In this document: one piece after another, positions 21,180-31,635 of the stretch
How the letters are laid out: every line of letters starts with the position of its first letter
How positions within the stretch are numbered: the first letter of the stretch is position 1
Assembly: GCA_003670455.1 (NCBI GenBank)
Contig: QWRK01000005.1
Location: 1-33,225 of the forward strand
Direction: 5' to 3'
Source of the DNA: Candidatus Aquidulcis sp.
GTDB taxonomy: Bacteria > Chloroflexota > Limnocylindria > Limnocylindrales > Limnocylindraceae
Length of the DNA: 33,225 bases
Program-made: the position numbers and the translations under genes
Notes under the pieces: generated by a model
What the model was told of the DNA's origin: nothing
The model's database searches: none
The model's input: the letters and a program-made list of their open reading frames with translations, nothing else

Positions 21180-22712
21180 ATGCCAGATGTGAAACGCCAA
21201 AAAACGTCTGCCCGCGGTTCCTTGCATCGCAATGTGCGAGCTGGAAGCCCCACCTTCCGCCTCGCTGCGGCCATCCGCCGCCGCCTCCTCGCCTTCGGAT
21301 CACTCCTTGAGCGCAGTGGTGAGCGTGCCATTCGGCTCAGCCTCTTCCGCGCTGGCGAGTTCCTGAAGCGCCCGCTCCCTCGACGGGTCCGAGTGCACCC
21401 AACGCTCGCGGCCCGTACGACCGGCATCGCGGTGGCCGCAATCGTCCACAAGGTCACCCCAGCCCTTGAAGAGCGCGGCATCCTTCGCTCACTCCGCCGT
21501 CGACGCCGCTCACTCGACTCCGGACTTCGCGCACTCGGTCGCGAGCCAGAGCGAGCGATGCCCGCCGTGATTGCAGGGCTGTTGAGCGTCGCAATCATCG
21601 CCAGCTTGCTCCCAGGGCCTATGGTCGATGCGCGCACCCAGGCGCTGAACGACGGTGGCATGAGCGTTGGAGCGGAGGCGGCCTACGAGCCGACGTTTAC
21701 CACGGAGTGGGGCGGTACCGAGAACCCAGACCGTTTCGCATCTGATGGGATCGCCGAGAGCGCCGCTGTGAACGACGGCGTGCTCATTGGAGAGGCTGCA
21801 ACAGAGAGCACCTTCTCCATGCGTGCGACCGAGGTGATCGCACAGGCCCCGGATCCAGTTGTTGCAACCTCAGCCATCGACGGCCCGATCTTCCTTGACG
21901 ATGGAACCCTTGAGCTCCCCGCCGCGATCGACATTGTGGTCGCCGACGGCCGCGATCACGTACTAATTCATGTGGTTGCCCGTGGCGAGACCCTCGCCGC
22001 GATCGCGAAGCGCTACAAGATCTCCTCCATGGAGCTGATCTGGTCAAACGGCCTGCAGTCTGCCGACAATCCAGCCGTCGGAAAGCGTTTGCGCGTTCCC
22101 GATACCCGCGGCATCGTCGTTACGGTTCGTGAACATGAGACGCTTAAGTCGATCGCATCAAAGTATCGCGTCACACCGTCAGTCATTCGCACCTACAACA
22201 AGCTAAAGACAGCAGATCTTGTGTTGGGCATGATCCTCGTGCTTCCCGGTGGACGAGGCTCTGCGCTCCCAACATTTACGCGACCTGATGGACTCATCGG
22301 CTACACGGGACCAATTCCGTCGGTGTACAGCGGCGTGAAGTTCCGTTATCCCGTTCCAGGCGGTCGGTATGTGCGTGGATTCACACGCACGCACCTTGGT
22401 ATGGATATCTCCAACGCCTACGGCGCGCCAATCGTTGCCGCAGGCGACGGTGTGGTGGTCTTCACCGGATGGCGCAACAACTGCGGCGGCTACCAGGTAA
22501 TCGTTGCGCACGGCTCGAATCTCTACACCGGTTACTACCATCTCTCCGGCATCCTCGCGACCACGGGGCAGAAGGTGACGCGTGGAACTCGCATCGGGCG
22601 CATGGGCCAAACCGGCTGCGCGACCGGACCACACTTGCACTTCGTCGTCTCTCGTGGATTCCCGCTCGCGGGCTCCTCGACGCTCTACAACCCAGCGCGC
22701 TTCCTCCCCTAA
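21180..22712 (+). CDS. Membrane-anchored LysM/M23 peptidoglycan endopeptidase
   Basis: Two LysM-like repeats (VVARGETLAAIAKRYKI..., VREHETLKSIASKYRV...) and M23 motifs HLGMDISNAYGAPIVAAGDGVV, TGPHLHFVV; GGAGG upstream of ATG. Confidence 0.9.
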   Translation: MPDVKRQKTSARGSLHRNVRAGSPTFRLAAAIRRRLLAFGSLLERSGERAIRLSLFRAGEFLKRPLPRRVRVHPTLAARTTGIAVAAIVHKVTPALEERGILRSLRRRRRSLDSGLRALGREPERAMPAVIAGLLSVAIIASLLPGPMVDARTQALNDGGMSVGAEAAYEPTFTTEWGGTENPDRFASDGIAESAAVNDGVLIGEAATESTFSMRATEVIAQAPDPVVATSAIDGPIFLDDGTLELPAAIDIVVADGRDHVLIHVVARGETLAAIAKRYKISSMELIWSNGLQSADNPAVGKRLRVPDTRGIVVTVREHETLKSIASKYRVTPSVIRTYNKLKTADLVLGMILVLPGGRGSALPTFTRPDGLIGYTGPIPSVYSGVKFRYPVPGGRYVRGFTRTHLGMDISNAYGAPIVAAGDGVVVFTGWRNNCGGYQVIVAHGSNLYTGYYHLSGILATTGQKVTRGTRIGRMGQTGCATGPHLHFVVSRGFPLAGSSTLYNPARFLP

Positions 22713-22716
22713 CGAA

Positions 22717-24108
22717 ATGTTCCTTGACGTTGTAGAGATTCACCTGGCTGCTGGGCGTGGCGGCGATGGCGCATCAACGATGCGTCGTGAGTCGCATGTG
22801 CCGCGCGGCGGCCCAGATGGCGGCGATGGTGGACGCGGCGGCAGCATTTACGTTGCGGTTGATACCGGCCAGACGACGCTGCGCGACTTCGAGGTCAAAC
22901 GCCGGTACGTTGCCGGCGACGCGAGCCAGGGTGGGAACAAGACGTCACACGGCAAGGCTGGGCGCGATCTGGTCATTGGGGTGCCGCCAGGCACGGCAAT
23001 CTTTGACGCCAAGAGTGGAGACCTGATTGCGGACCTCGTTTCGCGAGAGCAGCATGTGCTGTTGGTTCGTGGTGGCCGCGGCGGCCTCGGGAATGCGCAC
23101 TTCACCACGGCAACACACCAGGCGCCGCGCCACGCGCAAAAAGGTGAGCCAGGCGAACTGCGCGAGGTTCGATTCGAGCTACGCCTGATTGCTGACGTTG
23201 GCCTCGTCGGGCTACCGAACGCTGGGAAGTCCACACTCCTCGCCGCGCTCACGGCGGCGCAGCCGAAGATTGGCGACTACGCCTTCACCACCCTTGAGCC
23301 GAACCTCGGCGTACTAGAACTTGGCATCGATGATGGTCGCCGACCGACAATCGCCGATCTTCCAGGGCTGATCGAAGGGGCATCAATCGGTGCAGGTCTT
23401 GGCTTCGCCTTCTTGCGACACGCCTCTCGCACGCGCGTGCTGGTGCATGTGGTCGATGCCTCTACACCCGACCCGGTACGCGATGCCGCAATCATTCGGA
23501 CGGAGTTAGAGGCACACAATCCGGCGCTGCTTGAGAAGACAACACTCGTCGCCCTCAACAAACTTGATCGACCTGAAGCGAAGGAGCGTGAGGCCGAACT
23601 CACCGCCGCATTCCGCGAGCTTGGCCTGCGCGTTCTGCCGATCTCAGCGGCGGGTGGCGAGCGTGGGGAGGGGATCGCAGCGCTTCGTGATGCCTTGGCC
23701 GACCTTCTCCCTGACGCAGAGACCCTCTCGTATCCGGCTGAGCCTGCGGGTGTGGTGGTACATCGCATCAATCCGATCGCATCGGTTGGTTTTGAGGTCA
23801 GCCGTGAGGGCGAAGGCTTCCGCGTTCGCGGAAAGGCAATCGAGCGACTCGTTCATCAGACCGACTTTTCCCGAGACGAATCCGCTGAGCGCTTCCAACA
23901 CGAACTTGCCCGGCAGGGGATCGAATCTGCACTGCGAAAGGCGGGGTGCCGCAGCGGCGACACCGTGACGATCGGCGAGCTCTCACTTGAGTGGGATGAC
24001 CCAGACGACGCGTCGCTACTCAATGCGGCGGAAGAGGCGGAGGCCCTTGAGCTTGATGGCGTGCTCTTGGCCGCCGCACCAAACAACGACGGGGAGAGCG
24101 AAGGGTGA
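22717..24108 (+). CDS. obg: GTPase Obg/CgtA
   Basis: MFLDVVEIHLAAGRGGDGASTMRRESHVPRGGPDGGDGGRGG Obg fold; G1 GLPNAGKSTLL; IADLPGLIEGA; NKLD; C-terminal OCT domain. Confidence 0.96.
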   Translation: MFLDVVEIHLAAGRGGDGASTMRRESHVPRGGPDGGDGGRGGSIYVAVDTGQTTLRDFEVKRRYVAGDASQGGNKTSHGKAGRDLVIGVPPGTAIFDAKSGDLIADLVSREQHVLLVRGGRGGLGNAHFTTATHQAPRHAQKGEPGELREVRFELRLIADVGLVGLPNAGKSTLLAALTAAQPKIGDYAFTTLEPNLGVLELGIDDGRRPTIADLPGLIEGASIGAGLGFAFLRHASRTRVLVHVVDASTPDPVRDAAIIRTELEAHNPALLEKTTLVALNKLDRPEAKEREAELTAAFRELGLRVLPISAAGGERGEGIAALRDALADLLPDAETLSYPAEPAGVVVHRINPIASVGFEVSREGEGFRVRGKAIERLVHQTDFSRDESAERFQHELARQGIESALRKAGCRSGDTVTIGELSLEWDDPDDASLLNAAEEAEALELDGVLLAAAPNNDGESEG

Positions 24109-24782
24109 GCGGGATCGGCATTCTCGGCGGCACGTTCGATCCGATCCATGATGGGCACCTCGCACTCGGCCAGGCCGCCTACGAACTTCTGAAGCTTGAC
24201 CACGTGCTCTTCGTCCCTGCCGCACGGCCACCCCATAAGGTTGCCGATCGCGTCACCGATCCTGAGACTCGCTGTCGCATGGTGGAACTCGCGATCGCCG
24301 GGAACCCAGCCTTTGAGATGAGCCGCATGGAGATTGATCGCCCTGGGCTCTCGTACACGATCGACACACTCCGAGCGATCACGGCTGAGCGACGCGAAGG
24401 GGGTGCTGCGCCAGAGCTCACGCTGATCCTCTCTGTTGAATCGCTCCTTGGATTTAACGAGTGGGAAGACGCAACGGGAATCCTAGATCTGGCGCGGGTC
24501 GCCGCACTGCCACGACCTGGCACACCAACCCCTGATCGAGCCTGGCTCACCCGCCACTTCCCGGGGCGCGAGGACCGCTTCCTCTATCTCGATGGCTTCC
24601 ATCTCTCGCACGCGAGCCGCGAGTTGCGTGCGTTGGCGGCGCGCGGTCGATCACTGCGCTATCTGGTTCCTGATGCCGTTGCCGACTTCATTCGACGCGA
24701 AGGGCTCTACCGCGGTCGACCTGAGCTGGTGCTAGAGCGCCCTGTTGAAGTCGAAGATGTGCCCGTTGATCCAGCCTCGTAA
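24105..24782 (+). CDS. nadD: Nicotinate-nucleotide adenylyltransferase
   Basis: GILGGTFDPIHDGHLALGQAA, FVPAARPPHK; C-terminal LSHASRELRALAARGRSLRYLVPDAVADFI (variant of the usual ISSTxIR motif). GTG start overlaps obg stop. Confidence 0.92.
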   Translation: MSGIGILGGTFDPIHDGHLALGQAAYELLKLDHVLFVPAARPPHKVADRVTDPETRCRMVELAIAGNPAFEMSRMEIDRPGLSYTIDTLRAITAERREGGAAPELTLILSVESLLGFNEWEDATGILDLARVAALPRPGTPTPDRAWLTRHFPGREDRFLYLDGFHLSHASRELRALAARGRSLRYLVPDAVADFIRREGLYRGRPELVLERPVEVEDVPVDPAS

Positions 24783-24814
24783 TCGCGCAACCGCGAGTGC
24801 GGTACGCTGAGGGC

Positions 24815-25183
24815 ATGTCAACCAAACAGCAAACTGCCATTGAGCCGCATGACCTTGCGCGAAAGGTTGCCCTTCTCGCGGAAGATAAGAAGGCGGCCGA
24901 CATTCTTGTTCTAGACGTCAGTGGTCTCACCACGGTTACTGAGGCGTTCGTGATCTGCACCGGTGGCTCTGAGCCGCAGCTTGCCGCCATCACCGAGAGC
25001 ATCGTCAGCGGCATGGCCGAAGACGGGATCACGCCAGCGCATCGTCATCGCGCCGCCGCCTCGCACTGGATCGTGTTGGATTACGGAAGCGTGATCGTGC
25101 ACATCTTCACGCCGCCAGAGCGTGACTTCTACAAGCTCGAGCAGCTCTGGTCTGATGCGAAGGTGCTCGTCCGCATCCAGTAG
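24815..25183 (+). CDS. rsfS: Ribosomal silencing factor RsfS
   Basis: KKAADILVLDVSGLTTVTEAFVICTG, HWIVLDYGSVIVHIFTPPERDFYKLEQLWSDA. Confidence 0.95.
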   Translation: MSTKQQTAIEPHDLARKVALLAEDKKAADILVLDVSGLTTVTEAFVICTGGSEPQLAAITESIVSGMAEDGITPAHRHRAAASHWIVLDYGSVIVHIFTPPERDFYKLEQLWSDAKVLVRIQ

Positions 25184-25185
25184 CG

Positions 25186-26157
25186 CTACTTCGGGAGCAG
25201 GCTCTTCACAATCCGATTGATGTCGCTCTGGCGTGGGCGCCAACCGAGCTGACCCTGCGCCTTTGAAATGTCGGCGACCAGACGGGGCGGATCACCGGCG
25301 CGGCGGGGCTGCTCTTGGACCTCGACTCGCGCGCCAGAGGCCTTCTCGATTGCCTTGATCGCCTCGCGAATGCTTGTGCCTGCGCCGCTTCCAATGTTGA
25401 TGGCGCTGTACCCCTGCGCCTCTAGAGCCGCGAACTTCTCGATTGCGGCGAGGTGCGCTGCGGCGACGTCGGCAACATGGACATAGTCACGGACGGCGGT
25501 GCGGTCAGGGGTGGCGTAGTCGTTTCCGTAGATCGGGAACGGTTCTCCTGCAAGGGCAGCGCTCATCAGACGTGGCAGCAGATGGGTCTCTGGATTGTGG
25601 CGCTCCGACACTAGCTCCGTCGCCCCCGCAACATTGAAGTAGCGCAGCGCGGTTGCAGTGAGGCCATGCGCTGCGGAGTAGGCGCGGAGCACCTGCTCGA
25701 AGGCGGCCTTCGTTGCCCCATACGGGTTGACCGGCGCAAGGGGAATCTCTTCATGAAGCACGCTCGCGGACGGTGCGCCATAGACCGCGGCACTAGAAGA
25801 GAAGATGAGGTGCTTCACGCCAACGGCAATCGCCGCGTCAAGCAGGGCGATACTGCCGACGAGGTTCGCCTTGAAGTACCGTTCTGGCTGCGCCACGCTC
25901 TCAGCGACGATGCTCAGCGCCCCGATGTGGAGGATGGTGTCAATCCGCGCATCGCGCAGCAGGCTCTGCATTCGATCTCCGTCGGCGTAGCTGCCAACGA
26001 CTGAGGAGGCCTCATTGGGGATTGTGTCGGCGTGTCCCGCCGAGAGGTCATCCAGGATGACGACGCGGTGCCCGGCGGCGATCAGAGCATTCGCACTTAC
26101 AGCGCCGATATACCCGGCCCCACCGGTGATCAAGACTGTGCGTGGATCAACCGTCAT
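25186..26157 (-). CDS. galE: UDP-glucose 4-epimerase
   Basis: VLITGGAGYIGAVSANALIAAGH, FSSSAAVYG, NPYGATKAAFEQ, RYFNVAGA, VRDYVHVADVAAAHL. Confidence 0.93.
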   Translation of the reverse strand: MTVDPRTVLITGGAGYIGAVSANALIAAGHRVVILDDLSAGHADTIPNEASSVVGSYADGDRMQSLLRDARIDTILHIGALSIVAESVAQPERYFKANLVGSIALLDAAIAVGVKHLIFSSSAAVYGAPSASVLHEEIPLAPVNPYGATKAAFEQVLRAYSAAHGLTATALRYFNVAGATELVSERHNPETHLLPRLMSAALAGEPFPIYGNDYATPDRTAVRDYVHVADVAAAHLAAIEKFAALEAQGYSAINIGSGAGTSIREAIKAIEKASGARVEVQEQPRRAGDPPRLVADISKAQGQLGWRPRQSDINRIVKSLLPK

Positions 26158-26169
26158 AGCGAGAGTCTA
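26158..26169 (-). promoter_or_regulatory. Candidate -10 element of a leaderless galE transcript, overlapping the cca stop codon
   Basis: Minus strand reads TAGACT (26169-26164) + CTCGCT (6 nt) + ATG (26157). TAG is the cca stop. No clear -35. Confidence 0.4.
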
Positions 26170-27507
26170 CGCGATGGAATCAGGTCTCTCGCTCGCAACG
26201 ATGCGCTCGCTCCATGCGAGCAGGTCACCCTCGGCATTCGCCACGCGGCGATGGGCGACGTCATCAACGAGTCGCGCAAGGAGCGCGGCGACCCACGGAC
26301 CTGGCGTGCGACCGAGGCGAGCCACCAGCTGATCGCCCGCGAGGGCAAGATCGCTCGCCGCGGCGGGGAGTTGCTGCTCATCACCCTGCATGCACGCGTT
26401 GAGAAGTGCGGCGGAGGCACCACTAGCTCGACCGGCAGCAACGCGGCGACGAATCTGTCGCGCGGCATCGCGTGGGTCACCCGTGGTAGCAGCGGCCACG
26501 ATTCGGAGGGTTGCCCCATCAAGGTGGCCGCGCTTCGCCTCACTCTCCGCGACTTCTACCGCGCGGTCCAGCGCGCGGATCTGTTGGATGGCGGCAATGG
26601 TGGCGCGCGGTCGGCGCCACGATTCAAGGAGTGCCGCGACATCATCGTCGTCGGCGATCGGTAGAAGGAGCTCGCTCATGCGCCCCAGGGGATCTGGTGA
26701 ATCGGGGAGCGCATCGCCACCGACCGCCTCAACCCGCGTACCAACCGCAGCGCTCCACTCTGCCGAAAGCGCGGGTGCGATGGCGGCAAGAGCGCCGAGA
26801 TCTGCAGCAAGTTGCAAGGCGCGTGCCGGGCGCACAGCGGCAAGGATCCCCTCAATCTCTGCGCCAATTCGCTCGCCAGAGAGGCGTGCAGCTAGTGGGG
26901 CATCGCGCTTGATTGCCGCGGCGGTATCTGGCTCCACCGTCAGGTTGAAGCGCGCAACAAACCGGAGTGCGCGCAACATGCGCAACGCATCTTCAGTAAA
27001 CCGTTCGGCCGGATTACCAACGGCGCGCAGTAGACCGTTGGCGAGATCGTCGATGCCGCCATGTGGGTCGACGATGGCTCCATCGGCGACTGGATCGGCA
27101 CGACGGCTCGCCTCCGGGGCGAGCCCAAAGGCGATCGCGTTGATCGTGAAGTCTCGACGAGCGAGGTCACCCTCAATGCGCGGGAGGAAGGTGACCTCGT
27201 CGGGGCGACGGGCGTCACTACTACCGCTATCAGCGCGGAAGGTGGTGATCTCACGAACTACTCCTTCGCCGGTGGGAACGCCGACGGTGCCGAATCGATT
27301 CTCATAGGTGGCGTGTGGGAAGAGCGCACGCAGCTGGTCTGGCGTCGCCTCAGTGGCGAGGTCCCAATCGGCAGGGACTCTTCCAGCAATCACGTCGCGA
27401 ACGGCACCGCCGACAACATAGGCGCCAAATCCTGCCGTTCGCAGCGCGCGCAGCAGATCAGCAACGTCGCGAGGGATGGCGGCGCGTACCGCCGCCGCGG
27501 GGGTCAC
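26167..27507 (-). CDS. cca: CCA tRNA nucleotidyltransferase / poly(A) polymerase family
   Basis: YVVGGAVRDVIAGRVPADWDLATEATPDQL, TVGVPTGEGVVREITTFR, RRDFTINAIAFGL, RFTEDALRMLRALRF. Confidence 0.92.
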   Translation of the reverse strand: MTPAAAVRAAIPRDVADLLRALRTAGFGAYVVGGAVRDVIAGRVPADWDLATEATPDQLRALFPHATYENRFGTVGVPTGEGVVREITTFRADSGSSDARRPDEVTFLPRIEGDLARRDFTINAIAFGLAPEASRRADPVADGAIVDPHGGIDDLANGLLRAVGNPAERFTEDALRMLRALRFVARFNLTVEPDTAAAIKRDAPLAARLSGERIGAEIEGILAAVRPARALQLAADLGALAAIAPALSAEWSAAVGTRVEAVGGDALPDSPDPLGRMSELLLPIADDDDVAALLESWRRPRATIAAIQQIRALDRAVEVAESEAKRGHLDGATLRIVAAATTGDPRDAARQIRRRVAAGRASGASAALLNACMQGDEQQLPAAASDLALAGDQLVARLGRTPGPWVAALLARLVDDVAHRRVANAEGDLLAWSERIVASERPDSIA

Positions 27508-28037
27508 GCGCCGCTGGCCGCGGCGCTATCAGAGATGAAGAGGAAGTCGCGCCACGCCGAGTAGGCATCGTGCCGTAGGTACGGCAGGAAGACGGCGTAC
27601 ACGTCACAGCGCGGCTCATACGGTTTGCGTCGGAGCTGTAGGCCTGCGGCCTCGGGGAGCCGGTCGCCCTTGCGGTGGTTGCACGCCATGCAGGCGGTGA
27701 CCAGGTTCTCCCAGGTCCAGGTGTCACCGCCGCGGCTCTTCGGCACGATGTGATCGATCGTCAGAGAGACGCCGGTCCGACCGCAGTACTGGCAGGCGTG
27801 ACCGTCGCGCGCAAAGATCTCTTTACGGCTCAACTTGGCGCGCGGTCGTGGCCGGCGCACGCGATGGCGCAGGCGCACCACAGATGGGGCGGTCCAGCTG
27901 CGCGATGCGCTGCGGATCGGGTCGCCCTCAGCGAGGATCTCGGCCTTGCCGCCCAGCACCAGTCGGAAGGCGCGTGGCAGGGAGGCGACGTTGAGCGGTT
28001 CGTAGTCTTGATTCAGGACGAGAACTTCGCTGTTCAT
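27504..28037 (-). CDS. HNH endonuclease domain protein
   Basis: MNSEVLVLNQDYEPLNVASLPRAFRLVLGGKAEIL; RDGHACQYCGRTGVSLTIDHIVPKSRGGDTWTWENLVTACMACNHRKGDR. Confidence 0.92.
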   Translation of the reverse strand: MNSEVLVLNQDYEPLNVASLPRAFRLVLGGKAEILAEGDPIRSASRSWTAPSVVRLRHRVRRPRPRAKLSRKEIFARDGHACQYCGRTGVSLTIDHIVPKSRGGDTWTWENLVTACMACNHRKGDRLPEAAGLQLRRKPYEPRCDVYAVFLPYLRHDAYSAWRDFLFISDSAAASGA

Positions 28038-28122
28038 ATGAGCGCGATCGTAGCAGGGGGGCTGCGCCTATTGCGCCGCCGTTTAGCCTTGGGGGGTGGG
28101 GGCGATGTGCGAGAATACGGGC

Positions 28123-29022
<900 letters not shown>

Positions 29023-29026
29023 TCCC

Positions 29027-29641
29027 GTGGCGAAGCGCCACACCACGCCGATCATCGGCGTCCTCGCAGTGCAGGGCGACTTCGCTGAACACATCCGCAT
29101 GCTCGAGTCCCTTGGCGTTGAGGGGCGCGAAGTGCGACTCCCTGCAGATCTCAATGGCGTCGATGGCCTAATTCTTCCCGGTGGTGAGAGCACGGCGATG
29201 CGCAAGCTGCTGCACCGCTGGGATCTGGTGAAGCCGATCAAGGCGTTGGCAAAGCGCGGCGCGCCAATCCTCGGCACCTGCGCGGGGGCGATCCTCCTTG
29301 CGACGAAGATTGCGGATGGTGACGAACCTGTCCTCTCGTTGCTCGACATTGAGGTGCGGCGCAATGCGTTCGGGCGGCAGTTGGAATCGTTTGAAACGAG
29401 CCTTGTGATGGAGGGCTTCGGCAAGGAGGGGCGATCACGCACCATCCAAGCCGTCTTCATTCGTGCCCCGGAGATCGTGAACGTTGGTCCGTCGGCTCGC
29501 GCCGTTGCCACACTTGAGGACGGCCGGATCGTGGCCGCGCGCCAGGGTCGAATCCTCGGCATCGCCTTCCACCCTGAGATCACCGGTGAGACGGGGGTGC
29601 ACCGCTGGCTGGTAGCCGAGGCGACCGCCGCCCTCGGTTGA
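29027..29641 (+). CDS. pdxT: Pyridoxal 5'-phosphate synthase glutaminase subunit PdxT
   Basis: IGVLAVQGDFAEHIRMLESLGVE, GLILPGGESTAMRKLL, GTCAGAILLA, FHPEITGETGVHRWL; GTG start proposed at 29027. Confidence 0.95.
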   Translation: MAKRHTTPIIGVLAVQGDFAEHIRMLESLGVEGREVRLPADLNGVDGLILPGGESTAMRKLLHRWDLVKPIKALAKRGAPILGTCAGAILLATKIADGDEPVLSLLDIEVRRNAFGRQLESFETSLVMEGFGKEGRSRTIQAVFIRAPEIVNVGPSARAVATLEDGRIVAARQGRILGIAFHPEITGETGVHRWLVAEATAALG

Positions 29642-29694
29642 GCGGCAGGCGCGCACGCCGCGCCGACCGCGCAGGCGCACGCTAGGATTCGCCC

Positions 29695-31629
29695 ATGAGC
29701 GTTGCTCGCGACCCCAACGAAGAACCAATCCGCGCGGCGATTCAAGACGAGGCGATTGTCGACAATCTCGACCTGCTTCTCGCCTGTCTCCCGGGCGAGA
29801 TCGTTGCTGCGATCCGAGACCTCGCGACCCGCGAAGAGCTCGCCGCAGGACGCGACGGCCTCCTCGAGATCGTCATGGACCGAGGTCGTCGCCCTGAGGC
29901 ACGTCTTACTTCGGGCGATGTGACGCTGCTCGACCGCGAGGTGACCGACGAAGACCTCAACTGGGTGATCTCGCGCATCGGCAACTTCGGTGGAGATAAT
30001 CGCGCAGGAATTGAGCGCACACTCCACCGCATCTCTGCAATTCGCAATCGATCGGATCGAGTCGTGGGCCTCACCTGCCGTGTTGGCCGTTCAGTCTTCG
30101 GAACGATTGAGATCCTGCGCGACCACATTGAGGCCGGCCGCTCGATTCTGATCATGGGGCGCCCAGGCGTTGGTAAGACCACCATGCTCCGCGAGGCTGC
30201 GCGCGTTCTCGCCTCAGAGTTCAGCAAGCGCGTGGTGGTGGTTGATACCTCCAACGAGATCGCTGGCGACGGCGACATTCCGCATCCGGCGATTGGTAAG
30301 GCACGCCGTATGCAGGTGAGTGCACCAGAGCGACAGCACCTCGTGATGATCGAGGCGGTTGAGAACCACATGCCCGAGGTGATCGTGATCGACGAGATCG
30401 GCACCGAGGCCGAGGCGATCGCCGCACGAACAATCGCTGAGCGCGGCGTGCAGCTGATCGGCACCGCCCACGGCAACAGCCTCGACAACCTGATGTTGAA
30501 CCCAACGCTCACCGACCTGATCGGTGGTATTCAGAGCGTCACCCTCGGTGACGACGAGGCGCGACGACGTCGAACGCAAAAGAGCGTGTTGGAGCGCAAG
30601 GCGCCGCCAACCTTTGATGTGATCGTCGAGATCATTGACCGCGATCACATCCTGGTACACGAAGATGTGGCGGGCACGGTGGATGCGCTCTTGCGCGGTG
30701 ACGCGGTGGCCCCTGAGGAGCGCTGGCGCGATGAGGGCGGCGTCCGCCGATCCCATGCGCGCATTCGACCCGGACAGACAGCGCAGGGTGAGTCACGCCG
30801 ATTTGGCGGGCTGACGCCAGGCGACGATCGCCGCGGTCGACGAAGTGACCGGGGTGATCGTGGTGATGAGGGGCGTGGCGGCTGGCGACGCAATCGCGAA
30901 CAGGCGCGACACGTTGAGACCATTCCGGGCGGCACGGCTACGCCAGTGATTCGCGCATTTGAGGGCGACCCTGTTGGTGGTGGCAGCTGGAGGCCAGAGC
31001 GCGGCTGGAGTCACGATTCAATGGCATCCACCATCGCCGAGATGGACCGCGAACTGATTGGTCGAACGGTCGACGGTGCGCTCGTCCCAGCGGAGTGGGA
31101 TGAGGCACCAGACGCCGATGATGTTGATCGCGAAGTCAGCCAGCTCCCGCAACTACGAGTGCTCGCGCACGGCATCTCGCGCAAGAAGCTTGAGGCGGTA
31201 ATCCGCGAGCTCGGGCTCCCAGCAACCACAGCACGAACCGCCGATGAGGCCGACGCCGTGGTGACGATCCGTAACGAGTTCAAGCAGCGCGGTACGCCGA
31301 TTGTTGACGCTGAGCGACGCGGCGTACCGGTACATGTGCTTAAGAGCAACGCCTCCGAGCAGATGGAGCGTGCACTCCTGGACATCTATCAGCTGCCACA
31401 CGACCCACGCGAGATCGCCATGCGTGAGGCGAAGGCGGGGATCGAAGAGGTGGGGCGCACCCAGCACCCTGTTGAGCTTGCGCCACAAAACGCCTACATC
31501 CGTCGACTGCAGCATCAGCTCGCTGGCGATGCCGGCGTCACCAGCAGTTCGCGTGGCCGCGATCCACATCGACGCGTTCGACTTGAACCTCAGGGTCGCT
31601 CTTCGAGCACCCCTCGTCGTCGTCGCTAG
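29695..31629 (+). CDS. Ycf45/SpoIIIAA-like AAA ATPase with C-terminal R3H-like domain
   Basis: [59 protein letters not shown]-terminal [23 protein letters not shown]...RRVRLEP is R3H-like. Confidence 0.88.
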   Translation: MSVARDPNEEPIRAAIQDEAIVDNLDLLLACLPGEIVAAIRDLATREELAAGRDGLLEIVMDRGRRPEARLTSGDVTLLDREVTDEDLNWVISRIGNFGGDNRAGIERTLHRISAIRNRSDRVVGLTCRVGRSVFGTIEILRDHIEAGRSILIMGRPGVGKTTMLREAARVLASEFSKRVVVVDTSNEIAGDGDIPHPAIGKARRMQVSAPERQHLVMIEAVENHMPEVIVIDEIGTEAEAIAARTIAERGVQLIGTAHGNSLDNLMLNPTLTDLIGGIQSVTLGDDEARRRRTQKSVLERKAPPTFDVIVEIIDRDHILVHEDVAGTVDALLRGDAVAPEERWRDEGGVRRSHARIRPGQTAQGESRRFGGLTPGDDRRGRRSDRGDRGDEGRGGWRRNREQARHVETIPGGTATPVIRAFEGDPVGGGSWRPERGWSHDSMASTIAEMDRELIGRTVDGALVPAEWDEAPDADDVDREVSQLPQLRVLAHGISRKKLEAVIRELGLPATTARTADEADAVVTIRNEFKQRGTPIVDAERRGVPVHVLKSNASEQMERALLDIYQLPHDPREIAMREAKAGIEEVGRTQHPVELAPQNAYIRRLQHQLAGDAGVTSSSRGRDPHRRVRLEPQGRSSSTPRRRR

Positions 31630-31635
31630 CCCGCG

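Noticed and set aside
26390-27307. 305-aa plus-strand ORF inside cca
   Set aside because: Antisense Arg/Ser/Ala-rich shadow ORF opposite a clear CCA-adding enzyme.
27504-28037. HNH endonuclease as part of a defence or restriction system
   Set aside because: No methyltransferase, helicase or other defence partner nearby; it belongs to a common chromosomal HNH family and sits with housekeeping genes.
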